From: an uncultured Ignavibacteria bacterium
Lineage (GTDB): Bacteria; Bacteroidota; Ignavibacteria; Tepidaquicellales; Tepidaquicellaceae
NCBI GenBank assembly: GCA_937974175.1
Contig: CALJIG010000026.1
Span: forward strand, 1 to 64,000
Length of the DNA: 64,000 nt
Direction: 5' to 3'
Shown: positions 16,541 through 24,680 of the stretch, piece by piece
How the letters are laid out: each line of letters starts with the position of its first letter
How positions within the stretch are numbered: the stretch's first letter is position 1
The notes under the pieces: generated by a model
Told to the model about the DNA's origin: nothing
Seen by the model: only the letters and a program-made list of their open reading frames with translations
The model's database searches: none
Position numbers and translations under genes: made by a program

Positions 16541-17644
16541 ATGAAAAAAATCCTTATCATAGAAGACGAAGATTTTATCCGTGAAACTATTCAGGATATT
16601 CTCGACGCTGAAGGCTACGATACTACTACCGCGGAAAACGGTCAGGTAGGTGTTGAGAGAGCAAAGGCTTTCCTTCCGGATTTAATTATTAGCGATATCA
16701 TGATGCCGCTTCTTGACGGCCACGGAGTAATACGCGAGCTCAAAAAAGATCAGACAACAGCGCAAATTCCTTTCATTTTTCTCACTGCAAAATCAGAACT
16801 AAAAGATCTTCGCGAAGGCATGGAGCTCGGCGCAGACGATTATTTAAATAAGCCGTTCACTGCTGATGAGTTAATTAATGCCATACAGGTAAGAATAGAT
16901 AAAGCTGACCAGGTTAAAAAAGTTACGGAGACAAAATTAGACGAACTTCGGTCTAATATTATTTATGCATTGCCGCATGAAATGAAAACAGCATTGGGAG
17001 GCATTGCTACTACAGTTGAAGTTTTGATTGATATGGATGAAGCATTCAATAAAGAAGAGCGTTTTGAAATGTACGGTATGATAAAAGATTCGGCGCTAAG
17101 ATTAGATGCTTTGATCAAGAAAAACTTATTATATGCCAATCTTGAGATAATAAATTCTGATAAAAATAAAGCTGCGGAATTAAAAAAACATACCACATCT
17201 GAAATTAAAAAAAGTTTACAGGAAGTATTAAGCGATAAAAGCGCCAGATACAGAAGAGCAGATGACTGGAATTTAATTTGCGGAGAAGATGTTAAAATTA
17301 AAGTTTCCAGGGATAATTTGCTGAATATCCTTGATGAAGTTATCGATAATGCATTTCGTCATTCCAAAACAGGAAATAAAATTACCATTACCGTCGAAAA
17401 CAATCCGGAAGGAACTCACTTAGATATTAAAGTAAAAGATGAAGGCAGAGGAATTTCAGTGGAAAATTTGCGAAAGATAGGTGCGTTCATGCAGTTTGAC
17501 AGAAATAAATATGAACAGCAGGGGTTAGGTCTTGGTTTAATTATTACTAAAAAACTCACTGAAACTCACGACGGAATTTTTGAAATAAAAAGTGAAGAAG
17601 GAAAATTCACTGAAGTCAGAATATCATTTTTACTTGATAAATAA
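16541..17644 (+). CDS. Two-component hybrid: receiver domain fused to histidine kinase
   Basis: 367 residues without membrane segments. Residues 1-120 are a receiver domain with the acidic pocket (IIEDED), phospho-acceptor Asp52 (SDIMMP) and Lys104 in NKPF. A histidine-phosphotransfer H-box LPHEMKTAL (His146) follows, then an HATPase domain with N-box VIDNAFRH, G1 DEGRGI and G2 GLGLGLIITKKL. This cytoplasmic layout suggests a kinase controlled by phosphorylation of its own receiver, or a phosphorelay member. No sensor domain and no separate DNA-binding partner lie next to it. The gene ends 44 bases before gcvP on the same strand. Confidence 0.9.
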   Translation: MKKILIIEDEDFIRETIQDILDAEGYDTTTAENGQVGVERAKAFLPDLIISDIMMPLLDGHGVIRELKKDQTTAQIPFIFLTAKSELKDLREGMELGADDYLNKPFTADELINAIQVRIDKADQVKKVTETKLDELRSNIIYALPHEMKTALGGIATTVEVLIDMDEAFNKEERFEMYGMIKDSALRLDALIKKNLLYANLEIINSDKNKAAELKKHTTSEIKKSLQEVLSDKSARYRRADDWNLICGEDVKIKVSRDNLLNILDEVIDNAFRHSKTGNKITITVENNPEGTHLDIKVKDEGRGISVENLRKIGAFMQFDRNKYEQQGLGLGLIITKKLTETHDGIFEIKSEEGKFTEVRISFLLDK

Positions 17645-17688
17645 CATAACAACCAATTAAAAGAAAACACTTATAATATATATTACAG

Positions 17689-20574
17689 ATGAAAAATTAC
17701 ACAAAAATTAACGACTTTTCGCAGAGACATATCGGACCAAACGATGATGAAATCAACATAATGCTTGAGGCATTGGGCTTAAAATCACTGGACGATTTAA
17801 TTTACGAAACAATACCTGATAATATCAGAAAAAAAGAGCCGATGAAATTAGATGCTCCGCTTTCTGAATTTGAATTTTTGAAAAAAATAAAAAGTATTGC
17901 AGCTAAGAATAAGATTTTCAAATCTTATATAGGAATGGGTTATCATTCTACAATTACTCCTGCAGTTATTTTAAGAAATATTCTGGAGAATCCGGGTTGG
18001 TACACACAATACACTCCTTACCAGGCAGAGATTTCTCAGGGAAGACTTGAAGCGCTTTTAAATTTTCAGACACTGACTATTGATATGACAGGGCTTCCAA
18101 TAGCGAACGGTTCTTTGCTTGATGAAGGTACAGCTGCAGCTGAGGCTATGCATTTATTCTATGCGGTAAAGCCGAATACAAAAAAAGATGCAAATAAGTT
18201 TTTTGTATCGAGTGATTGTTTCCCACAGACAATTGATGTGTTAAAGACAAGAGCGGAATCTATAGGAATTGAATTAGTGATAGGTGACAAGAGCGACATG
18301 AACGAACTGAATAATGACTTCTTCGGATGTATTGTTCAGTATCCAAATTCAAACGGTGAGATTGTTGACTACTCTGAATTTTTTGCAAAGTGTAAAGAGA
18401 ATGGAATCCTAATTGCAGTAGCTTCAGATTTAATGAGCCTTGCACTTATTACTCCTCCCGGAGAACTCGGCGCAGATGCAGTTGTTGGTAACAGCCAGAG
18501 ATTCGGTGTACCTATGGGATATGGCGGACCTCATGCAGCATTCTTTGCAACTAAGGAGGAATTCAAAAGAAACATTCCCGGAAGAATAATTGGTGTAACA
18601 GTCGATAACCATGGTGACAAAGCATACAGAATGGCTTTACAGACCCGTGAACAGCATATCAGACGTGAGAAGGCAACAAGTAATATCTGTACTGCCCAGG
18701 TGTTATTAGCCATCATGGCAAGCATGTATGCAGTATATCATGGTCCTGAAGGAATAATGGAAATTGCTACAACAATAAACTATAATACCGTAGTTTTAAA
18801 TGATGCTTTAACATCAATGGGAGTTAAGCAGCTTAATAAATTATTCTTTGATACTCTGAGACTCCAGCTAGATTCTAAAGCAGAAGTTGAAAAAGTAAAA
18901 GCAACTGCTGAATCAAAAAATATTAACTTCAGATATTTTGGTGAAAATAATATCGGCATTACATTAAACGAACAGACAACTGTTGATGATATTACAGAAA
19001 TAGTTTCAGTTTTTATTGAAGCATTAGGTAAGAAATCCAAAATAAATGCAGAGCCGATTAAATCTTCAATTCCTGAAAATCTGAGAAGAAGTTCTGATTT
19101 TTTAACTCATCCTATATTCAATACATACCATTCAGAAACAGAAATGCTTCGGTACATGAAGAAACTTGAGAATAAAGATTTATCTCTGACGGTCTCTATG
19201 ATTCCGCTCGGCTCATGCACAATGAAACTGAATGCTACAACTGAAATGATCGGCGTTACATATCCTGAATTTGGTGAGATTCATCCGTTTGTCCCGATGA
19301 ACCAGGCAGAAGGATATCTTGAATTAATAAAAGACCTTGAAAAAGATTTGTGCGAGATAACTGGCTTTGCCGGAATTTCCTTGCAGCCGAATTCAGGCGC
19401 GCAGGGTGAATATACAGGCTTGCTTGTAATAAGAGCATATCACCACAGCAGAAATGAACATCACAGAAATATTTGTTTAATTCCTTCATCAGCTCACGGT
19501 ACAAATCCTGCCAGCGCAGTTATGGCAGGGATGAAAGTTGTGGTTGTAGCTTGTGATGCTGAAGGAAAGATTGATTTAAAAGATCTTGCAGCAAAAGCTG
19601 AACAGCATAAAGATAACCTTGCAGCATTGATGGTAACATACCCTTCAACATTCGGAGTGTTCGATACAAATATAAAAGATGTATGTAAAATAATTCACGA
19701 TAACGGCGGGCAAGTTTATATGGACGGCGCTAATATGAATGCGCAGGTTGGGCTTACAAGTCCTGACTTAATAAATGCCGATGTATGTCACTTAAACTTA
19801 CATAAAACATTTTGCATTCCGCATGGCGGCGGCGGTCCCGGTGTTGGACCGATAGGTGTTGCAAAACATTTAGTTGAGTTCTTACCGGGCCATTGTGTTG
19901 TTCCGATGGGAAATAAAAATTCCATCAGCGCAGTATCAGCAGCTCCTTGGGGAAGCGCAAGCATTTTAATTATATCTTACGCTTACATAAAATTGATGGG
20001 CGAAAAAGGATTGACCAGAGCAACTCAGCTTGCTATACTTAATGCAAATTATATTAAAGCGAGACTGGAAAACGATTACAAAGTATTGTATAAGGGTGAC
20101 AGGGGAATGGTTGCCCATGAATTGATATTTGATGTACGCGAATTTAAAAATTCTGCTGGAGTTGAGGTTGTAGATATTGCAAAGAGATTGATGGATTATG
20201 GCTTCCATGCACCGACAGTTTCATTCCCAATTCCGGGAACATTAATGGTTGAACCGACTGAAAGTGAATCGATTAACGAGCTTGATAGATTTATTACTGC
20301 AATGAAACACATCAGACAGGAAATAAAAGAAATTGAAAACGGAATTTATGATAAGACAGATAACGTCTTAAAAAATGCTCCGCACACTGCTTACAGCATT
20401 GCTGCTGAAAAATGGAATCATTCATACAGCAGGGAGAAGGCAGTTTATCCCGTAGCTTCGTTGAAGGACCAGAAGTTCTTCCCGAGTGTCGGCAGAGTAA
20501 ACGATGCGCAAGGCGATAGAAATTTAATATGCGCCTGCCCTCCGATTGAGGATTATGCAGAGGAAACTGTTTAG
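17689..20574 (+). CDS. gcvP: Glycine dehydrogenase (decarboxylating), P-protein
   Basis: 961 residues, full length for the single-chain P-protein. It decarboxylates glycine with pyridoxal phosphate and passes the aminomethyl group to the lipoyl arm of GcvH. The N-terminal half starts with FSQRHIGPNDDE. The C-terminal half carries the PLP lysine in LHKTFCIPHGGGGPG (Lys706) and the glycine-rich loop after it. No gcvT, gcvH or lpd lies in the window, and the 44-base leader is too short for a glycine riboswitch. The TAG stop codon is also the first bases of a heptamer repeat array (20572-20602). Confidence 0.97.
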   Translation: MKNYTKINDFSQRHIGPNDDEINIMLEALGLKSLDDLIYETIPDNIRKKEPMKLDAPLSEFEFLKKIKSIAAKNKIFKSYIGMGYHSTITPAVILRNILENPGWYTQYTPYQAEISQGRLEALLNFQTLTIDMTGLPIANGSLLDEGTAAAEAMHLFYAVKPNTKKDANKFFVSSDCFPQTIDVLKTRAESIGIELVIGDKSDMNELNNDFFGCIVQYPNSNGEIVDYSEFFAKCKENGILIAVASDLMSLALITPPGELGADAVVGNSQRFGVPMGYGGPHAAFFATKEEFKRNIPGRIIGVTVDNHGDKAYRMALQTREQHIRREKATSNICTAQVLLAIMASMYAVYHGPEGIMEIATTINYNTVVLNDALTSMGVKQLNKLFFDTLRLQLDSKAEVEKVKATAESKNINFRYFGENNIGITLNEQTTVDDITEIVSVFIEALGKKSKINAEPIKSSIPENLRRSSDFLTHPIFNTYHSETEMLRYMKKLENKDLSLTVSMIPLGSCTMKLNATTEMIGVTYPEFGEIHPFVPMNQAEGYLELIKDLEKDLCEITGFAGISLQPNSGAQGEYTGLLVIRAYHHSRNEHHRNICLIPSSAHGTNPASAVMAGMKVVVVACDAEGKIDLKDLAAKAEQHKDNLAALMVTYPSTFGVFDTNIKDVCKIIHDNGGQVYMDGANMNAQVGLTSPDLINADVCHLNLHKTFCIPHGGGGPGVGPIGVAKHLVEFLPGHCVVPMGNKNSISAVSAAPWGSASILIISYAYIKLMGEKGLTRATQLAILNANYIKARLENDYKVLYKGDRGMVAHELIFDVREFKNSAGVEVVDIAKRLMDYGFHAPTVSFPIPGTLMVEPTESESINELDRFITAMKHIRQEIKEIENGIYDKTDNVLKNAPHTAYSIAAEKWNHSYSREKAVYPVASLKDQKFFPSVGRVNDAQGDRNLICACPPIEDYAEETV

Positions 20575-20602
20575 TTATCAGTTGTCAGTTTATAGTTATT
20601 AG
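20572..20602 (+). repeat. Heptamer short tandem repeat, CAGTTAT family, on the gcvP stop codon
   Basis: Units TAGTTAT, CAGTTGT, CAGTTTA, TAGTTAT, TAG in seven-base register, starting exactly with the stop codon of gcvP and ending before its terminator. Confidence 0.8.
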
Positions 20603-20610
20603 AAAAACGA

Positions 20611-20635
20611 AAGGCGTTCAATTGAACGCCTTTTT
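20611..20635 (+). terminator. Intrinsic terminator of gcvP
   Basis: AAGGCGTTCAATTGAACGCCTTTTT is a perfect stem with a T-tract. Confidence 0.9.
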
Positions 20636-20678
20636 AAATATATAGTGAAATAGTCGTGGAAATTTTTTAAATTATTAT

Positions 20679-20906
20679 ATGGAATCAATTCAAGTAGAAA
20701 TATTAAATCCTAAAGCAAAGAGTATTTTGAATAATCTTGCTGATTTGAAATTAATTACTATTACAAAAAATAGTGAAAGCAAAAAAAATCTTGTAAAGTT
20801 TTTAAATAAAATCAGAAGTAAAAATTCTAAACCTTTAACTTTAAAGGAAATTACAGAGGAAGTTGAATTTGTCAGAAGCAAAAGATATTCCAAAGCGAAA
20901 AATTAG
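20679..20906 (+). CDS. Putative antitoxin of a PIN-domain toxin-antitoxin pair
   Basis: 75 residues beginning MESIQVEILNPKAKSILNNL and ending with a lysine-rich helix (EEVEFVRSKRYSKAKN). The shape, a short beta strand with the NPKA motif followed by helices, is that of small antitoxins that precede PIN-family toxins in Bacteroidota. It overlaps the following PIN gene by 44 bases, the usual translational coupling in type II systems. Antitoxins of this kind normally repress their own promoter; no operator was identified here. The call depends mostly on the neighbour. Confidence 0.7.
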   Translation: MESIQVEILNPKAKSILNNLADLKLITITKNSESKKNLVKFLNKIRSKNSKPLTLKEITEEVEFVRSKRYSKAKN

Positions 20907-21318
20907 AATTATTGTTGATACTAACTTATTTATAAGTTTTGCAATCACAAAAAATTTTAGCTTTATAAATTATTTGCTTGTAGAAGATAATTTAGATTTA
21001 ATCGTTTGTGATGAATTAACAGCAGAAATTAAAGAAGTTCTCTCCCGCTCAAAGTTTAGAAATCAAATATCAATTTCAGAATTAACAATTCTCTATCATC
21101 TTATCGATGAAGCCGCTGTAAATATAAAATTGAAATCAGAAGTGATTATTTGTCGTGATGCCAAAGATAATTTTTTGCTTGCACTCGCAAGAGATTCTAA
21201 TGCAGACTTTCTTTTAACCGGTGATAGAGATTTATTATCGTTGCACAAGTTTGAGAACACATTTATTTTAAAAATAAGTGAGTTTAAACAACTGGTAAAA
21301 AACTTATCAACACTTTAA
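20863..21318 (+). CDS. PIN-domain ribonuclease toxin
   Basis: 151 residues of the PIN family that includes many VapC-like toxins. The acidic residues expected to bind Mg2+ are in place: RIIVDTNLFISF (first Asp), CDELTAEIKEVL (Glu) and CRDAKDNFLLALA with LLTGDRDLL (later Asp residues). It is predicted to cleave RNA when free of the antitoxin. The start is uncertain: the longest frame begins with TTG at 20863 inside the antitoxin gene, and no ATG occurs before the PIN core. Its end overlaps the convergent methyltransferase gene by 12 bases. Confidence 0.85.
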   Translation: MNLSEAKDIPKRKIRIIVDTNLFISFAITKNFSFINYLLVEDNLDLIVCDELTAEIKEVLSRSKFRNQISISELTILYHLIDEAAVNIKLKSEVIICRDAKDNFLLALARDSNADFLLTGDRDLLSLHKFENTFILKISEFKQLVKNLSTL

Positions 21319-22116
21319 TACACACGTAATCCATTCGGGATTTTCAAAATCGAAAGGTGCGGGTTTGCCTGTACGTTCTATCTGGATATCTCTCATAGTA
21401 TAACGAACCGGCAACTTATAGCCGGCAGCATCCAATAACTTCAGAAAATAATCCGGGTCGTAGAAATTTACAAAATTTAATCCTACAGAATCTTTAATCT
21501 TTCTGAAAACTTCCGTTCCGAAAATCCGGTTCCTTTCATCAATTAATTCAGGAGTTATACCAAAATCACATGCGAAGGCAGAGTTGCTCGGTGCAAAAAA
21601 TTTAAGAATATTTATTAAGTCATTCTGCTGAAGATAATAAATTATTCCTTCCATTATTAAAATCGTCGGTCGTACATTATTCCATTCATTTTGAACCAAT
21701 GACTCATGAAGCACATCTATATTTGTAATATCACATTCAATAAATTTTATATTCGTACAAACTCCATTGAGATATTTTTCTTTAGCTTTCATTAAATATT
21801 TATCAACATCATAGACTGTACTCTCCGGATAAAGAGAAGCGAGTTCAACTGACATGGGCGCAATACCTGCAGCAAGAATTACCACTTGTCCGTCTTTATT
21901 CTTTTCGAGAAATTCCACGGCGCATTTGCGAACAAAAAATTTCCTGTTGCTCACTGCCTGAAAATGCATGTAATGTTCTTTCACATCAAAGAGCTGAAGC
22001 AATGCATCAGCAGAGCTCAGGTCAAGCCGGTTGAAATAATTGACGGCATTTTGTGATTTCCAGATGTCAGGAGAAGTCCAGTTTAATACAAGAGCGGAAG
22101 TATCTGAAATAATCAT
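21307..22116 (-). CDS. SAM-dependent methyltransferase, leucine carboxyl methyltransferase family
   Basis: 269 residues of the PPM1/LCMT/TcmP family. The SAM-binding loop is VVILAAGIAPMSVELA, the acidic residue for ribose binding is in YDVDKYLMKAK, and the family motif LIMEGIIYYLQQND follows. Bacterial members methylate carboxylates or hydroxyls of small molecules; the substrate here cannot be inferred. It stands alone between the convergent toxin gene and a divergent secreted protein. Confidence 0.8.
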   Translation of the reverse strand: MIISDTSALVLNWTSPDIWKSQNAVNYFNRLDLSSADALLQLFDVKEHYMHFQAVSNRKFFVRKCAVEFLEKNKDGQVVILAAGIAPMSVELASLYPESTVYDVDKYLMKAKEKYLNGVCTNIKFIECDITNIDVLHESLVQNEWNNVRPTILIMEGIIYYLQQNDLINILKFFAPSNSAFACDFGITPELIDERNRIFGTEVFRKIKDSVGLNFVNFYDPDYFLKLLDAAGYKLPVRYTMRDIQIERTGKPAPFDFENPEWITCVLKC

Positions 22117-22235
22117 AGTGTTACTTTTGGTTAGCTGTAATTTATAAATTAAAATTCAATCTATCTATCATTAATAATTAACCTCGTTTTTAATTTATAA
22201 TTGATTAATTTTATTGCTAAATAATTTAGCCGGTA

Positions 22236-23396
22236 ATGAAGTTTAAAATATTATTCCTTATTGTTGTTTCTTTTGTTTCAACAAATCTGTTTTCTCAATC
22301 TGAGATCAATAAAATAAAAAAAATAAATGACGGATTATACTTTATGTATTTTGATTCCTCAAATTCTAAAAGTACTATAGTTGAGTTTAAGGAATATCTT
22401 GTAATGCTTGAAGTTCCGATTATTGATAAAGGTGGAGGTGCAACACAATTAGTTGATGATATAAAGGGAGGTGAAAAAGTTATGCGCACTCTCAAAAATT
22501 ATTTTCCTGATAAGCCTTTAAAATATATAATGCACAGCCACTGGCACATGCATAGCATATCTTCAATAACACCTTTTATAAATGAAGGTGTAAGTATTAT
22601 ATCCACCAGAATGAATTTTGATGTGTTAAGTAAATTTATGGATTCGAACGTTGTTGCAAGAAACATGAAAAATTTTATTTTCGTTGAAAGTGATTCGCTT
22701 GTAATTTCTGACGGAGAGAATGAAATTATTGCATACAAATTCGAACAAAAGGACTATCCAAGTACTCCCACTAAGGACTATTTATATTTTTACATTCCAA
22801 AGCACAACTGTATGCATGCGGCATGTATGTATACTAAATGGTCAGGTGAGCCTGTTGACGGAAAGCAAGTCCTGAGCGGAAGGGAAGAAAATCTATATAA
22901 TTTTATCACTTCAAAAAATATAAATCCTGAATTTTTAATACGTCTTACAAATGAAAAAGCAGAGCCTAATGATATGCAGGATTTTGATAATCTAAGCGAG
23001 GTTAATAAAAACGGAATCAAATCCGCAGATATAATGAACAGATATCTTTCTCTTGATGCAATAAGCCTGAAGCAAAATCGGGATGAAATTGTAAAAGAAG
23101 CATTGCTTAAAAAAATTCCTGCTTCCATTTTTAATAGTTGCGTATATGCTGAGTTAAGAAAAAAAGAACTTGATAGAGCATTGAGCTTTGCAATTATACA
23201 GACAATGATAAATCCATCTGATGCGAATTCATGGGATACCCTTGGTGAAGTCTATTACTTTATGGGTGAAACCGGAATTGCAAAGTCATACGAAAAGCAA
23301 AAGAATAAGATGTTTCCTTCGGCTGATGGCGGAGGGGAAGAGGTTTGGCAAAAAGATCTGGAGCAGCATAAAATAATTTGGGAAAAGCTGAAGTAA
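22236..23396 (+). CDS. Secreted metallo-beta-lactamase-fold protein with altered metal motif and TPR-like tail
   Basis: 386 residues with a signal peptide ending NLFSQ. The order of elements fits the metallo-beta-lactamase fold: INDGLYFMYFDSSNSKSTIVE, a threonine/glycine region, and the place of the HxHxDH motif occupied by HSHWHMH (His100, 102, 104, 106). The usual aspartate of the motif is missing, so either zinc is held differently or catalysis is lost. Residues about 300-370 look like tetratricopeptide helices (LDRALSFAIIQTMINPSDANSW). Function is unassigned. It is probably periplasmic and transcribed alone. Confidence 0.6.
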   Translation: MKFKILFLIVVSFVSTNLFSQSEINKIKKINDGLYFMYFDSSNSKSTIVEFKEYLVMLEVPIIDKGGGATQLVDDIKGGEKVMRTLKNYFPDKPLKYIMHSHWHMHSISSITPFINEGVSIISTRMNFDVLSKFMDSNVVARNMKNFIFVESDSLVISDGENEIIAYKFEQKDYPSTPTKDYLYFYIPKHNCMHAACMYTKWSGEPVDGKQVLSGREENLYNFITSKNINPEFLIRLTNEKAEPNDMQDFDNLSEVNKNGIKSADIMNRYLSLDAISLKQNRDEIVKEALLKKIPASIFNSCVYAELRKKELDRALSFAIIQTMINPSDANSWDTLGEVYYFMGETGIAKSYEKQKNKMFPSADGGGEEVWQKDLEQHKIIWEKLK

Positions 23397-23486
23397 TTTT
23401 AATAAAATTAAGACATAAATTGTAATATTCTTTTTAATAAAAATATTCTAAATTTACCCATTGTAGAAATTAAATCTATTTCAAAA

Positions 23487-24176
23487 ATGCTAAACACAGA
23501 AAACTTCACTAAAGAACTAAATTCAGTAATCGCAAAAAGCAGCCTTCTTGAACATCCTTTTTATCAAAAATGGAATGAAGGAAAACTTACAATCGAAGAG
23601 TTGAGAGAATATGCAAAACAGTACTATCATTTCGTAAAGCACTTCCCAAGATTTGTAAGCGCAGTGCATTCAAATTGCGATGATATAGAAATCAGAAAAA
23701 CTTTAGTAGAAAATTTAGCAGATGAAGAAGGATTTAAAACAGGAATAGAAAACCATCCGGCATTATGGATAAACTTTGCCGAAGGTTTAGGACTTTCAGC
23801 CGAAGAAGTAAGAAATGCAGAACCAATTGAAGAAGTGAATGAACTTGTAAAAGGAATGTATGATTTAACCAAATCAGAAGACTATATTAAAGGTCTTTCA
23901 GCTTTATATGCTTATGAAATGCAGGTTCCTGAAATATCAAAAACAAAAATTGCAGGATTAAAAAATTTCTATGGAGTAGATTCAGATAAAGCAATTGAAT
24001 TCTTCACAGTGCATGAAGAAGCAGATGTTTATCACTCAAAAGATGAATTAGACATTATTTTAAAAAAGACAGATAATGCTGCAAAACAGTTTCATGCAAT
24101 ACACGCAGCAGATACATCATCTAAATTAATGTGGAAATTCTTAGACGGCGTTTACAAAAATTACTGTGTTAATTAA
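23487..24176 (+). CDS. CADD-like heme-oxygenase-fold di-metal oxidase
   Basis: 229 residues of the TenA/PqqC/CADD superfamily. Ligand positions of CADD-type enzymes are visible: Glu and His in NLADEEGFKTGIENHPAL, Glu in YAYEMQVP, and the His-x3-Asp-x2-His triad in VHEEADVYHSKDE. A tyrosine in EHPFYQKW matches the one that the chlamydial enzyme consumes to make 4-aminobenzoate for folate. The family role (chorismate-independent pABA synthesis) is known for CADD; its transfer to this protein is inference. No folate gene is adjacent. An intrinsic terminator follows. Confidence 0.75.
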   Translation: MLNTENFTKELNSVIAKSSLLEHPFYQKWNEGKLTIEELREYAKQYYHFVKHFPRFVSAVHSNCDDIEIRKTLVENLADEEGFKTGIENHPALWINFAEGLGLSAEEVRNAEPIEEVNELVKGMYDLTKSEDYIKGLSALYAYEMQVPEISKTKIAGLKNFYGVDSDKAIEFFTVHEEADVYHSKDELDIILKKTDNAAKQFHAIHAADTSSKLMWKFLDGVYKNYCVN

Positions 24177-24201
24177 TAAAGTCTAATATATAAAATATTC
24201 G

Positions 24202-24233
24202 AAAGGGTTTGAATTATTTCAAACCCTTTTTTT
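24202..24233 (+). terminator. Intrinsic terminator
   Basis: AAAGGGTTTGAATTATTTCAAACCC stem-loop with a long T-tract, between the CADD-like gene and the CoA-binding protein gene. Confidence 0.9.
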
Positions 24234-24248
24234 ATAGAAAGAAATTTT

Positions 24249-24662
24249 ATGACAACTGATGAAATTCTGAATAAGTATAAAAAGATTGCTGTATTAGGAT
24301 TTTCACAGAATCCAATGCGGCCGAGCAATCATATTACAATTTATCTTCAGAAGGTTGGATACACTGTTTACGGTGTTAATCCCGGCTTAGAAGGAAGGGA
24401 AGTTGACGGAATAAAATGTTGTGCATCGTTGACTGAAATTCCGGATGAAATTGAAATTGTGAATGTTTTCAGAAATTCAAGATATCTTCCTGAAATTATC
24501 GATGAAATACTTGATCTTGCTTATCAGCCAAAAGTAATATGGACTCAGCTTGATGTTGTAGATGCAGATTCAAAAGAAAGAGCGATAGCTGAAGGAATAG
24601 AATACGTTGAAGACAAATGCATTTATGTAGAACATAAATTAAACCCGAACGTTAAAAAGTGA
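24249..24662 (+). CDS. CoA-binding domain protein (YccU family)
   Basis: 137 residues forming a single CoA-binding Rossmann domain as in the N-terminus of succinyl-CoA ligase alpha. Visible signs are KIAVLGFSQNPMRPSNHI, YTVYGVNPGLEGREVDGIKC and VNVFRNSRYLPEIIDE. Stand-alone proteins of this type bind CoA or a CoA thioester but have no settled reaction. It is followed 18 bases later by the DUF2723 gene and may be co-transcribed with it. Confidence 0.88.
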   Translation: MTTDEILNKYKKIAVLGFSQNPMRPSNHITIYLQKVGYTVYGVNPGLEGREVDGIKCCASLTEIPDEIEIVNVFRNSRYLPEIIDEILDLAYQPKVIWTQLDVVDADSKERAIAEGIEYVEDKCIYVEHKLNPNVKK

Positions 24663-24680
24663 TTTTCAATTTTCCAATTT

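Noticed and set aside
17645..17688. Glycine riboswitch before gcvP
   Set aside because: Only 44 AT-rich bases separate the kinase stop from the gcvP start, too short for an aptamer, and no conserved riboswitch core is seen.
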